Shown: piece by piece, positions 1 to 10,353 of the stretch
How positions within the stretch are numbered: position 1 is the first letter of the stretch
Layout of the letters: every line of letters starts with the position of its first letter
Assembly: GCA_027579435.1 (NCBI GenBank)
Contig: JANBPK010001679.1
Coordinates: 1-16,859, forward strand
DNA from: Candolleomyces eurysporus
Taxonomy: Eukaryota; Basidiomycota; Agaricomycetes; Agaricales; Psathyrellaceae
Reading direction: 5' to 3'
DNA length: 16,859 bases
Notes under the pieces: generated by a model
The model's database searches: none
The model's input: the letters and a program-made list of their open reading frames with translations, nothing else
What the model was told of the DNA's origin: nothing
Translations under genes and position numbers: made by a program

Positions 1-1171
1 AAGAGGGCAAGTCTTGAAAGATCTCAACGAGTTTATCGGTGGGAACACCCGCCAGGCGGCCAAGCTTCAGTGATTGCAGCGTCTGCGCACAGTTGGATTT
101 TAGGGTGAGAAAGGAATGCAGATATTCGATTGCGTCGTGAGCATCGGAGTTGATGTCATCGTAGAACGCAAATTGAATGCCCATGTTGAGCAGGGAGGGC
201 GTTGTGAGAGCTGTGAGGTTGGCAACAAGGTCGAAGGGTGCATTTTCCACTTTGAGCGTTTGAAGCCTTGGGAGCCAGAGGGGGATAGATCCAATACCGT
301 CGTCGAGAGGATAAGGTGGATGACCTGAAACCAAAGTCAAGGTTTCGAGATTGCTGCAATATTTGAGGAGTTCAAAAGTATGGCGGACGTTCCAGTCGGT
401 GATGATGGTAAGAGCACGCAAATTTCGAGCGAACGACTCTGGTAGATCGAGGAATGGGTCCAGATGTTCGAAGATGTCCGCATCATACCATGGTAGATGT
501 ATCTGGAAGCGAATGATAGTTGAGGGTAGATTGAGGAATATGGGTTCGAGATTGATTCTCTCGGAGTCCCACAGGCTCGTAAGGTCAAGCGTAAGGGACT
601 TGAGGTGGCGTAATGGCTGTGATGTTTTTGGGACTTCAGAGACCTCTAAAGCATCCAAAAAGACGCCTGTATCAGGCCACTCGAGAGTAAGGTGGTCGAG
701 GAGTAATCCTTCAATGAGCAACCTGCTGAGCGCAGTATTCGCCAACTGTATCCCATCGTCACCCTCTTCGTGCAATACCTCCAAAGCCTTTGGCAGGGCC
801 GCCGATCGCCCCAGCCATTTTATAACTCCGTCAAATGACAGTTGCGATTTACAGACGCTCAGCCCCTTCCACAATCGACGACATAGGATAGCGGCATTCC
901 TCCAGCTCTTGCACACGAGGCACAGCGTGATGAGATCCGTCCGGCTTCGAAAATCGAGAACCTCTGGAAGCAGAAAAACGAATATTTCCCCCAAGATCTC
1001 CTCTGGAAGTCTTCGCACAGCAGAGAGCACACTGCGACGCCATCGGATTTGCTCCTCCATCTGTGAGACCCTGGCCAGCAGGTCATTGATTTCCATTTGA
1101 ATAGAGGCAGCTTCTGCGTCGCTCGGAGGTGCGTTAGTAGAGAGATAACTGGCGCCGAGTTCGTTGGTCAT
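1..1171 (-). CDS. F-box-like domain protein, 3' end cut by the window edge
   Basis: The minus strand is open from ATG at 1171-1169 to the left edge (390 codons, no stop seen). About residues 26-50 form a charged, probably coiled-coil lead-in. The F-box-like segment follows at about 50-100, beginning with AVRRLPEEILGEIF and ending with CLVCKSWRNAAILCRRLW. The rest is leucine-rich with irregular LxxLxL spacing (for example SLTLDLTSLW and LETLTLVSG), as in the divergent leucine-rich tails of Agaricomycete F-box proteins. Such proteins are thought to be substrate adaptors of SCF ubiquitin ligases, binding Skp1 through the box; the target cannot be read from sequence. A second Met at 1096 could be the start, but 1171 keeps a reasonable N-terminus. 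No intron is needed. A decayed relative lies upstream on the same strand at 1704-2245. The family call is firm; the function is inferred. Confidence 0.85.
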   Translation of the reverse strand, partial: MTNELGASYLSTNAPPSDAEAASIQMEINDLLARVSQMEEQIRWRRSVLSAVRRLPEEILGEIFVFLLPEVLDFRSRTDLITLCLVCKSWRNAAILCRRLWKGLSVCKSQLSFDGVIKWLGRSAALPKALEVLHEEGDDGIQLANTALSRLLIEGLLLDHLTLEWPDTGVFLDALEVSEVPKTSQPLRHLKSLTLDLTSLWDSERINLEPIFLNLPSTIIRFQIHLPWYDADIFEHLDPFLDLPESFARNLRALTIITDWNVRHTFELLKYCSNLETLTLVSGHPPYPLDDGIGSIPLWLPRLQTLKVENAPFDLVANLTALTTPSLLNMGIQFAFYDDINSDAHDAIEYLHSFLTLKSNCAQTLQSLKLGRLAGVPTDKLVEIFQDLPS

Positions 1172-1703
1172 TTGTATAGCTGGTATATGTGGTTAGAAGA
1201 GAGACATAAGGAAAGACGTCTCAAATGGACGCAGTGCAACTGTTCTCACGGTAAGATGGTTCGTTGCGAGGATGCAAGTAGCAAGGACAAAGGGAGAGAT
1301 TAGAAAATTAGAAAAATACGCCTAGTGAATGGAATAAATAAATTTGAAATCCATGCCTCCTATCTTAAAATATCGTGGTGCTCAAGAAGAGGATAATAAA
1401 CGTAGCACACCACAACCAACCCATACAATATTCATCTCCTTCCCACCATGCCGGCAAAGTCACAGTAACGTTTTCCTTGAAGAGGAGAAATCGGAGAGGT
1501 GGAGGATTCTCACCTGTGAAACTTGGCAGATGAACTCCTAAGCTCGAAAGTTTGGAAGAAATAGTTTGCTTCTCGCCCGGGAGACATTGTTTGTTACTCA
1601 AGTTTTCAATGAATTTTCGCTGTCTCCAAACAAGTTACAAATCACCCTCTGGATCGAGGGATTTTCAAGATGAAAGACTGTCTAAAAGGTTCTGGCAATT
1701 GTA
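1172..1703. other. Intergenic stretch, no gene recognised
   Basis: This lies between the start of the minus-strand F-box gene and the tail of the decayed F-box copy. Short open frames on both strands have no recognisable motif. It should contain the promoter of the F-box gene, but I see no convincing TATA box or other site. Confidence 0.5.
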
Positions 1704-2245
1704 TTAATCCAACACAAGGTGACTGAGGCGGGGGTGGGCGCCAAAGATCCACAAAAAATCCTCGCAAATGACTGAATTGGCAAGGCGCAAATACTGAATC
1801 TTCCGAAAGCATTCTCGGCGACCCATTCGACAGCAAGCGAAGGAACTCTGGGTCCACCAGTTGGCTGCGAGGCTGGACGACGCCGTTATCGCAAGGTTCC
1901 TTCGCTGCAACCTTGCAGGTTTTGGGGAACGCTCCCGTGCGATCCAGCCAGGCCGTGACCCTACTCCAAAGTTGGTGGCACGAAAGTGCTGCATTACGCC
2001 AACTCTCGGCTGACCAGGCACAGATTAGTAACTTGTTTCCTGCTATCTTCGCCTAGGAAAAAAGATGCGACTGTATCCTTCAAGATTTCCCAGAGAATTT
2101 CGAGGGGAACCCGCCGCATAGCCGAGAGTATGAACCTGTTCCATAAGAGATGGTTTTTATAGTACGAAATGATTCCTCTCAAGTATTCATCATCTCGTTG
2201 GATAAGGGCTGCTTCATTGGGGTTGGAAGTAACATTGGTAAAGTA
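1704..2245 (-). pseudogene. Decayed F-box-like gene with frameshifts
   Basis: The minus strand carries a second F-box-like lead-in (ALIQRDDEYLRGIISYYKN, then ILSAMRRVPLEILWEIL and NLCLVSRE) resembling the neighbour at 1-1171. Immediately after CLVSRE the frame hits a stop. Skipping one T at 2001-2002 restores WRNAALSCHQLWSRVTAWL, which matches WRNAAILCRRLW of the neighbour. The match then runs through LPKT-like and VDPEFLRLLSNG sequence. A leucine-rich stretch, EDFLWIFGAHPRLSHLVL, lies in yet another frame and ends at a stop at 1704. At least two frameshifts and the early end make it a pseudogene or truncated relic. No good start Met is visible; the open frame upstream runs through the tRNA at 2284-2355, which argues against a real 5' end there. 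The boundaries are approximate. Confidence 0.72.
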
Positions 2246-2276
2246 AAGATGTGGCTTTGCACATAATCGAAAGGAC

Positions 2277-2282
2277 AAAAAA
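2277..2282 (-). terminator. RNA polymerase III T-run terminator of tRNA-Glu
   Basis: Six As on the plus strand give a T6 run on the minus strand, one base past the tRNA 3' end. This is the usual pol III stop signal. Confidence 0.8.
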
Positions 2283-2283
2283 G

Positions 2284-2355
2284 TTCGGATACGGGGAATC
2301 GAACCCCGAGCTGCCGCGTGAGAGGCGGCAATGTTAGCCGTTACACCATATCCGA
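2284..2355 (-). tRNA. tRNA-Glu, anticodon CTC
   Basis: This 72-nt cloverleaf is read on the minus strand. The acceptor stem TCGGATA/TATCCGA pairs in all seven positions, with discriminator A. The D-arm region is TGGTGTAACGGCTAACAT. The anticodon stem GCCGC/GCGGC encloses loop CTCTCAC, giving anticodon CTC (decodes GAG). The T stem CGGGG/CCCCG encloses TTCGATT. The B box GGTTCGATTCC matches the pol III consensus, and a T6 terminator follows. There is no intron, and CCA is not encoded, as expected for a nuclear gene. A degenerate copy lies at 10723-10792. Confidence 0.97.
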
Positions 2356-2570
2356 TTACAATGAAGCAGGGGCCCCTGAGATTAGATTGATTCCGTATTG
2401 ACCCTTGTGATTTATGATGGGTGCTGCACACGCTTTGGTTCTTGACCATCATCTCCTCCTGGTACCCCACCCCCCCCTAATGCCCTGCGGAATACCGCGC
2501 TCATAAAACCAACCGCTAAAGGCAAGGGTAACCCAGTATTCTACTCAAAGTTGATCTAAAGTATCCCAGG

Positions 2571-4638
2571 ATGACCACGCTGGACTACGTTGATATTCCA
2601 GCCGGGGTCACACGACTCCGGTCGTCGCCACCTGCGTCGCTGAAGTCCAGGTCGTCCTCTCCTTCTCAAAGTACATCCTCAGATATACGGCCAGCACCTA
2701 GAATATATACAAGTCTGCCACACCCATCACCACCGGCGTCACCCACAACCACGAGTCGCGCAAGGCAAATGTCGCTCTCAGCAAGTGCATTGACGTCACC
2801 GACGCTGTCGTTCATACCGCAGCTATTGCTATCTTCTGCGATTCCTGGAGGGATAGGCACCTCAGGTGGGGAGGATAGTGGCTCCCTACCTACTTCGCCT
2901 ACGAATTCGTCGTTCAGTCCCCGGCAGGCGACATTCCCTTCCTCGAATGGCCCCGGGGTTGCGAACAAACCTGCGACACTACTCTCGAACAAAGACCCCC
3001 TCTCCCTCCCAATAATGTCCAACAATTTCCGTCGCTTTGTCTCGAAAGTGGGACCTGTGTTCTGGCTGCAAGATCGCATTGAGGAAATTGTGTTGTGGAA
3101 ACGCGGATGGAAGAGAACGGTGACTTGGATGGCGGTCTACGCGTGGTTGTGTTACTTTCCAAGGATGGTGTTGTTGATTCCCCATGCCGTAGTGATTGGC
3201 GCGATATTGGCCACATATCCGTACGCAGGGAAAGAGCAGGCAGGGGGGGGCAACGTCTGCAGGGGCTTCGCAGCCGCTGTCGGCTGTAGCGGAGGGTTCA
3301 GCACCGTGGCAGGCAAATATTCAGGCTATCCAGAACTTGATGGGTGCAGTGTGCGTCGATTTCCCTCTTCTCTCTTGCACTCGCTGACTGTTTTCTAGAT
3401 CTGACCTATTCACCGTCGCTGAGCCCCATGTCCACCACTTCGTCCTCTCCCCAGCCCATTTCAAAGATCCATCTTCTACATATACGAAGTCTGGCTCCTC
3501 TTCATCATCGAAAGCCACCACAAACACTGGAGCTCCTCCCAACACCTCAAATAACCCAGCCTCCCCCTATACCCTCCACATCCTCGTCATCCTGACACTT
3601 AGCTTTCCCCTACTCGCCTTCATCATCCACATGCCGTACTTTCCTATCCGCCAAGTCTTTCTGGTCGGTGGACTAGTACCCTTTCTGTTCACCCACCCAT
3701 GGGTTGGCAGGCTCCTCGTTGTCGCTGGTCCTTACAGCCACGTCATTGGTATCGCTCTCCGGAAACACGCAATCGAACTCAACAACACCGTTCGCGGACT
3801 CCTAGGCGCCAAGACCAAGGCTACTTTAAAGAAAGGGCTTGACGACGACGAGGCTGAAGTGGGAGGCGTCGATGGCACAAACAAGAAACGCCAGCCAGTC
3901 AAAATGGTCATTCGCAGACTCATGGACGATGACCGGCTCACCGATAAATGCTGGAACTCGGAAATGCGGGAGGTGGAGTTGTGGGAGAACGAGAGGTTCG
4001 CCGACACCAATGCCACTACCTCTGCAAATTCTTCGAACGGAAGCAACAATTCGAACCCGCAATCCTTATCCTTATCAAGAGGCCAGTGGAGTAAAGCTAA
4101 CCTGCGACCTAACGAGCGGTCTGCGTGGACGAGGGGCAGGGATGGGTGGAGTGGTGTAGGTGTTGGAGCGCTTTCGTCCTCTGGTAATGGAGCTGGGGAC
4201 GGGAATGCTGGGGTGAGTGATGGGCAGGGAGAGGTTAGGTGAGTTTTAGTCCAATCCGTTCCCTTACTATGCCCCTCTCATCGACGAAATTTCTGACGCC
4301 CTTTCCCAGTAGCAACTTAACCTTCTCACTGGCGCCTGGCTGGCTGTTCGTGGAGACGGAGGATTGGAGGAAGGATCTTGTGGGTGCGTGGTCGGGTGTT
4401 GGAACTGATCCAGGTGGGCATCGTACTTCTCCTTCTCTCTTCCCCTCCGTTTATTGCTTAACGTAAATGCTGACTGACTCCCTTGTGCGCAGATGGCTGG
4501 GTGTACACCAACGATGCATGGCTCGGGGCGCGTCCTGAACCATACACCGCCGCTGGAGGGCTAGGCAGTGTAACGAGAAGGAGGAGGTGGGTGAGGAGGG
4601 TGTGGTATGATAAAGACAGGGCGGAGAAGGAGAAATAA
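2571..4638 (+). CDS. Integral peroxisomal membrane peroxin with DysF domain (Pex24/Pex29-like), frame broken in a G8 run
   Basis: Exons are 2571-3350, 3399-4238, 4310-4413 and 4493-4638. The protein is 622 aa if one G of the run at 3243-3250 is discounted. Residues 1-145 are Ser/Pro-rich and probably disordered. From about 149 comes the family's membrane region (LWKRGWKRTVTWMAVYAWL and LIPHAVVIGAILATYPY), then WQANIQAIQNLMGAVSDLF and a second hydrophobic block (ILVILTLSFPLLAFIIHMPY). The C-terminal half is a DysF domain: VELWENERF, WSKANLRPNERSAWT, WLFVETEDWRKDLVGAWSGV, DGWVYTNDAWLG and VTRRRRWVRRVW. Relatives in yeasts sit in peroxisome or ER membranes and control peroxisome size and number; the same role here is inferred. 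An Asn/Ser-rich insert interrupts the first DysF half. All three introns are GT-AG and join in frame. The frame break may be a sequencing error. Confidence 0.88.
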
Positions 4639-4980
4639 ACGAACGGGAACACTAGTACCGACTGTCTTCTTTCGACTCTGTGTGCGATAGGATTTTCTGA
4701 TGAATATACATCTATAGCTCAGACGCGGATCATCCAATATTTGCTGTGGTCGCTCCCGAGAGATACAAGTGCACCATAAAAAAGACGGCCGGGCATCATC
4801 TTGTTGTGTGATGGCTCGATAGCGGATGCATGACAATGAGGGCGGGATAGCTCGAAATCTATTGTTTCGGATTTGGTATGATTACATTCACTTTATACAA
4901 CTTCCATCATTCGGTCCGGCACCTAACGTGGACGTTGTGGCGCCCCCCCCTCTTGAATCTCTACCACCACCATCCTCCTC
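4639..4980. other. Intergenic spacer between two plus-strand genes
   Basis: This 342-bp spacer would hold the 3' UTR of the peroxin and the promoter and 5' UTR of the DUF6535 gene. The last 30 bases before the ATG at 4981 are pyrimidine- and CCA-rich, a common leader composition in basidiomycetes. I see no clear TATA box and no gene. Confidence 0.5.
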
Positions 4981-7713
4981 ATGGCTGACTACGTGAGTTC
5001 ACCTCCCTTGCCCCTGATTGCCTGTAATAACCCAGTATTAACCAAAGCCGGCGATACCGATGCATCCACTGGGGCTCCCAGCTTCAGGCTCTGGGATAGG
5101 TGGATCCGTTCCCCCTTCGGGCGCCTACTTTCCGAGTCTTGCTCAAGACGACGTCCAGGCTCAAGACGGGGTACATGTGAGTATGTGAATATGGCTTATA
5201 TAGACGTATCTATTGACCCAATTATCAAATTCAAAGTCAAACGAGCGTACTGGTCGTTCGAGTTCGGAGAGCAGGAGGAGAAGAGAGAATATTCGGCTCG
5301 GGAAGCGCCCAGAGCATAAGGATGAAGAACTCAAGGACGACGAAACTGTACGTCTTGTTTGCCTTTCTTCGAGATCAAAAAGCTGAAGCTGCTCTAAGGA
5401 TGTGAAGCCATGGTCCTCAGACGATCCTCGCGTATATCCGTTTCCTAAGGCCGAAGCTAAACCGGAGTCGGACGCCTGGGCAGTCTGCTTTGATCTGGGA
5501 AGAAAGTACGATAAAGAGAGATGTGATGCCTGGAGAGATGAGGTCGATAAATTGCTACTATTCGTGCGTCTTAATCTACAATGTTTACCTGCTACAACAA
5601 TTGACTGCTTAATAGGCGGCCCTCTTCTCCGCAGTTGTCACGGCGTTCACTGTGGAGTCGTACAAGCTACTCGAAGTGGATCACGAAGAAAGTACAGCTG
5701 TTCTCCTTTTCAGTATCCAGCAACAACTCGACAACCTCGTCCGCCAAAACACTTCCGCTCCTCCCCTACTCCCCAATCCCAAAGCCGCATTCAAAGCGCC
5801 GCCCTATGCAGTCCATGTCAACGTCTGCTGGTTTCTCAGCCTCATGCTCAGCCTTTCAACTGTGTCGATAGGCATTTTATGTCTACAGTGGCTGCGAGAA
5901 TATCAGCGGGAGGCAAATGTGGCACACCAAGATGCCATTTCCCTCCGATACCTCCGGTTCAACGGCCTCGAGAGGTGGAAGGTTCCCAGCATTATTGCGG
6001 GCCTTCCCTTGCTACTTCAAGGAGCACTTATACTATTCTTCGCCGGGATGGTTATTTTCCTTTGGAACACGAATAAACCAGTTGCGATCGTCGTCGCGAC
6101 TGCCGTCAGTACAACCGTTTTCTTCCTCCTCCTGACCACCATCCTTCCTCCCATTCAAGCTCTGATATCGAGAGCCGGCTGGATGACCGATGTGGATCGG
6201 AAATATTCGCAGTGTCCTTACAAATCGCCGCAAGCGTGGGCAATCCGCCCTATCGTCGTCTGGATCGCCATAGGGGTTTCACGGGCATTCTTATCCCTCC
6301 AGAGGCGTCTCAAGGTCACAGATGAGCAAGTCGCTGGTGGGCAAGTCGCTGATGAGCAAGTCATTGATGAGAAAGAGGTGTTCTGGAACGGTCGAGCCGA
6401 ATATTTCCGAAAACTTATGGGAGCCAGGGATTGGTCAGACAACGACATGATTATCCAGCACTCTGTTTGGGCGTCGACCAATCCATTCGTGCCCCTTCAG
6501 GACTTGAAGCATGCGACGGATGCTAGAGGAACGGCGTTAGGGCTTGCATGGATCGCTAATATGTCTACGCAAAACATCAGAGCGATTTATGCGTTCATCC
6601 ACTGTGCGCAGGACATGGCGCCTCATCATGGCAAAGGGATGCTAAGACACATGTTCACCGAGGAGATGGGGCCGAACGCTCTCGCCTTCGTAACCCCGTA
6701 TAATGATACATCGCCTGATCGGCTGAGCGACGCTATGAATAGGGATATTTTCATGGCCTACGCCTTGGATTACTTTGCGCTGAGGAATGGTCAACTTCGC
6801 AAGCCATTTTTGAAGTATCGGTTCGAATTGTTGATGAGGATCCTGAATGGAGCCGAGACATATCTGCCCGATGACGAAACTCCTGCGATGAGGGCTAGAT
6901 ACTGCATCCCCGAGGGTCAGTTAGCCAGTATGTATTTCGCATACGAACAGGGGAAGGACTCGACTATGACGGAGCTACCTCGCGGTGAGTCACTCTTTTT
7001 AGGGCTTGAAGAAGTAATTGACGATGTGCTTAGAGTGCAGAATTCAGTACTTCGAGACGGTCTGGCTGTATATCAACACTGTTCGCGTTCAGCACGTTGG
7101 ATACCTTCTAGCGGAAGGCGCGATGTGTTTGCATCTTGTTGTTCCCGGACCACCTGGACTATCCTCGCCTCTGCAAATGGAGCCCGAGATACTGGAGCGA
7201 GCAGTGGTTCTGAACCAGCGCTTGGAAGATTTCATTTCCATCGGTACTTCCAGCTTAACTGCGAGCGAGGTCGACACATTGCACGAGAAGCTGGCAAAAG
7301 CAATCACCTACGCCGCCCGTGTTTTCAACACCATCGAATCCGGACGTCATTCACCGATGAAATGGGACGCTTTTAGCCTCGAACTCAACAATCCACACTA
7401 TACAGAATCGTTTGTCTCCCTCGTCCGTGCCATTCACAGCCAAACTTTGCTTTCTGAAGTTGGAATGCCGGATGCGCTACTGATTGAGAAAGACAGGCAG
7501 GCATGGACGAGGCTCAAAGCAAGCTTGATCCCGGGCACCGTTTCTAAGGAGGAGCAAGCAGTGGCTGAGGCCGACAAAATATTCCAGGACCAGATGGCAC
7601 AATTACAGCGAACTTTCCGATCATTGGGGATGGCCCCGTTAGATTTAGGGAATTCGACACTAGGGCTACCGCCGTCGAACTCGTTTATCAGCCCTTCAGT
7701 CCAGAATGTTTGA
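4981..7713 (+). CDS. DUF6535 domain-containing multi-pass membrane protein
   Basis: Exons are 4981-4992, 5048-5176, 5237-5347, 5399-5563, 5616-6984 and 7034-7713, giving 821 aa. All five introns are 49-60 bp GT-AG and the joined frame is open. The N-terminus is Pro/Gly-rich, then basic. The domain starts at about residue 86 with PWSSDDPRVYPFPK, and the family signature follows (CDAWRDEVDKLLLF, AALFSAVVTAFTVESYKLL). Hydrophobic spans lie at about 140-155, 203-230 (WFLSLMLSLSTVSIGILCL), 258-286 (LLLQGALILFFAGMVIFLW) and 290-315. The remaining 500 residues are a predicted soluble, mostly helical tail with no motif I recognise. A 15-bp tandem repeat lies at 6321-6365. DUF6535 proteins are numerous in Agaricomycetes and have no established function. 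It faces the FunK1 gene, with 159 bp between the two ends. The 12-bp first exon is the least certain part: the nearer acceptor at 5034-5035 would cause a stop, so I used the one at 5046-5047. Confidence 0.85.
6321..6365 (+). repeat. Three-copy 15-bp tandem repeat inside the DUF6535 gene
   Basis: The units at 6321-6335, 6336-6350 and 6351-6365 share the core GCAAGTC. They encode DEQVA-GGQVA-DEQVI, followed by a fourth, weaker DEKEV. The repeat is in frame, so unit gain or loss only changes the length of an acidic linker. Confidence 0.85.
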
Positions 7714-7872
7714 CAATAATAGTAAAGTATATACTTTGCTACTACTGCCAGCCTTACTACTTCGAGTTAGGACCATATGAGTACTTGTACCTGATACAGT
7801 TTCTCTTTTGTAAACGCTAGTCGATGGCAACTTCCGTTGCTTGCTCTTTTCTCCACCGAGTTGTACATTCTG

Positions 7873-10353
7873 TCAGGTGCGTTGACGCCGAGTTCGAAGC
7901 TGACGAGGTTTCTTCTCAACCTCTTTCAAGTCTTCTACTGGGTCCTCTTCCGCAACTCTCTTCTTTCCAACCGTCGGCCCCCTCACTTTCTTGTTCCCTG
8001 ACTTGCTTATCTTGCTGATAGCCTCGTCAAAAAACCCAAGGACCGTATCATAGTTTCTGAAAACGTCGGATTTGGAATATAACTTGTCGAGGCGCGCTCT
8101 CCATGTATCGTTCTGGCACTCTCTGATCTCTACCTTCTCTTGTGCTATCTCGCGAGTGAACTTGTAGAACTTTTGAAGGAGAACTCGAGTGGCATTGCTC
8201 CAGTATGGTGTCATGTGCTGTGTCGGATCCGAGGGTCGCTCTGACAGCATGAGCCGCTTCTTGAACTCGAGATTCTCCTGGAAAGTGGCGATGTCTTGGA
8301 ACTCCAGCCACTTGTTCAGAATCTCTGGAGAGGGATCTTGGAGCTTGTTGGGCCCGTCGTACTCGTACATCAGGGTGGCAGTGACATAGAAGCACGATTC
8401 CATGTCGTCGAGATAGTCGTGGGCCAAAGAGTCATCGTCTCCCGAAGCAGCCACATTCAGAAGCATTGAAATTGATAAGTATTGCAGGTGGCCCTATGTT
8501 CAAGACAGAGACATTAGTAGGCCTATCATTGGAAAAAGGTTGAGGGTAGCATACCACGACTGCAGCTTTACCGGAAACTTTCGAAATGTGCTCCGCCAAG
8601 TCAAGATCGATTAGTATACCTTGATTTCCAGGTAGAGCTCCAGGCTTTCCAAATAAGACATTGCTTCTTGCTATGTCACGGTGGAGAGTGTCTCCCTTCA
8701 CGTAAAGGCCTCTGTGAGCTAAAGAGGGAACAAGTGCGTCAGCATTGGGGACTAGATTGGTGGTAAGAGGATACATACCCGCTATGGCATCACGGAGTGC
8801 GCACAGAAGCTGTTTCTCCGACCCGAAATAGCCGAGATGGCGTCCATACTGCTCCATCACAATGCGTGACTGAATGAGATTCCTTGCGCCACCGGTTGGA
8901 TCGTCGGGCAGATGCAACATAGCAACGAAATCCTTTGTCTGGGCTTGATCTGCTTCATAAGATACTATCTGAGCAACGCCTTCGAGACCCCTTGCCTTCC
9001 TAAGACTCTCATACTCAGGAGTCGTGCCGTTTGTCCTCCAAGAATCCTTCACGATCATATTCTGCTTCTTAGTGCGGTCTCGAACGGCCCAGCACACAGT
9101 ACCACGGTTTCCAATGCAGTATTGCTTGAATACTGGCTGAACGGAGGTCAGATCGTACCGAGTAGTTTTCTTGGTGTCATCGTCCTTGACAGTCAAAGTA
9201 CCGCGGGTCTTTCTGCCCCCAGCATCAACCTTCCATCGAATGCTGGTATCAAGGCCAAGAATCTCTTCGTCGAGAGAGCTCAGACCGATGACCATTCGGA
9301 TGAATGAGCGAGCACCACCGCGACTGTGGTAACTGTTCATACTCCCGCGATGTAAGCCACTTCGATCAATATGGAAGAAGTCGACTCCCATCTCGTCAAT
9401 GGAAATGGTGCGTACAAATCGGCGGTTAGGCTGTTGCACAAATATTTGCCTGAAGAAAATCAGGATCAGTACTCGGGCTCTGTGAAAGAAAACGGAAGCA
9501 AGGAATCTTACTGAGCATAGACTGCATGGATCTCGTTCTCTTCTGAGGCGTTGTCATCGCTAAGCTCTGCGTATCTTGTCACGTCAATGCATGTCGTGAT
9601 GTTCGTAAACCCGATGAGTTGAGATTCATATTTTCCACCATGAGGGTTGACTGGCTGGTTTGGAGGTGGGAGTTCAAATGAGGGGCCTTCAGCAACGATG
9701 ACGAAGGATGGAGATGAATAATGGGTAGACGACTCAGCGGCCGATTCAGAATCGGCCATTTCGTGGAAGAGTTTCGTGTGATGAGTTGTCTTCAATTGAC
9801 GGCTCATGCCGCAGTTCCCGAACTTCTCCATGATGGTCGAAATGATAGTATAGAGCCTGTTGGTGAGTTCCGACTTTGTGAGGGGAGGAGAGTCCGATAG
9901 TGGATTAGGGATACCAGTCCATCGCTTCCCCTTCCAGTTGTAGAGCGGGGACGTTTGCAAAAATGCGTCGATCTCCTCATCTTCCACAAGGTCAAGGTAT
10001 AGACCAGTATAGAACCCCTGCTTGAGATTGAACACTTTTGCGACTTCGTCGGCCACCATCTCCCTCTGTAGCACGAGCATGGCCTCGGCAGCAGCCTCAT
10101 TCTTGTCCCCATCGTTTGGGTACTCGAGTACGTTGGCCTGAGCCTCCACAAGACCTTGCTTGAGTGTCGAACCCGGTTCGACAGGCTGCTGCTTGTCCTT
10201 GAGCACAGCACGCGCACTGAAGCGAAGAGTAGCGGAGTGGTTGTCCCCCTTTGTAGCCCATTTGCCACGACCCTCGTTGTTGACTATCGGGGACTGTAGT
10301 AGGGAGGGGGGTTGATTCTGGTCATCGGGGATGACAGGGCAGCGAGTGGGCAT
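7873..10353 (-). CDS. FunK1-family fungal protein kinase
   Basis: Minus-strand exons are 10353-9512, 9449-8779, 8718-8555 and 8493-7873, giving 765 aa. All three introns are GT-AG. Family marks are YAQQIFVQQPNRRFVR spanning the first junction, the Val-Lys pair of IVKDSWR (candidate ATP-binding lysine), the catalytic loop HRDIARSNVLFGKPG at about 517-531, and IDLDLAE at 541-547, where DLD stands in place of the usual DFG. After the third junction comes GHLQYLSISML, then HDYLDDMESCFYV. The C-terminal 50 residues are Lys/Arg-rich and could be a nuclear localisation signal. FunK1 kinases are expanded in multicellular basidiomycetes and have been discussed in connection with fruiting development; the substrate is unknown. 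The start at 10353 (MPTRCPVIP) is chosen for a typical short Pro-rich N-terminus; an in-frame Met at 10446 is possible. The gene is convergent with the DUF6535 gene. Confidence 0.9.

Noticed and set aside
351..1100. 249-codon plus-strand open frame
   Set aside because: It lies antisense to the F-box gene, whose minus-strand frame is longer and carries clear family motifs. The plus-strand reading is Ser/Arg-rich with no motif.
1994..2470. 158-codon minus-strand open frame upstream of the decayed F-box
   Set aside because: Its middle third is the tRNA-Glu read as protein. Only the part after about 2245 resembles an F-box protein, and that part is described as a pseudogene.
3351..3398. Alternative intron donor at 3349 in the peroxin gene
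   Set aside because: Using GT at 3349 puts TGA in frame just after the junction. GT at 3351 gives MGAVSDLF, which fits the family.
5402..6076. 224-codon plus-strand frame continuing past the exon end at 5563
   Set aside because: Its first part is exon 4 of the DUF6535 gene. The rest reads through the 5564-5615 intron into the wrong frame of exon 5, losing the membrane segments.
7034..7376. Unspliced continuation of the long DUF6535 frame to 7376
   Set aside because: The 49-bp GT-AG intron at 6985-7033 leads into a frame with better coding character up to 7713.
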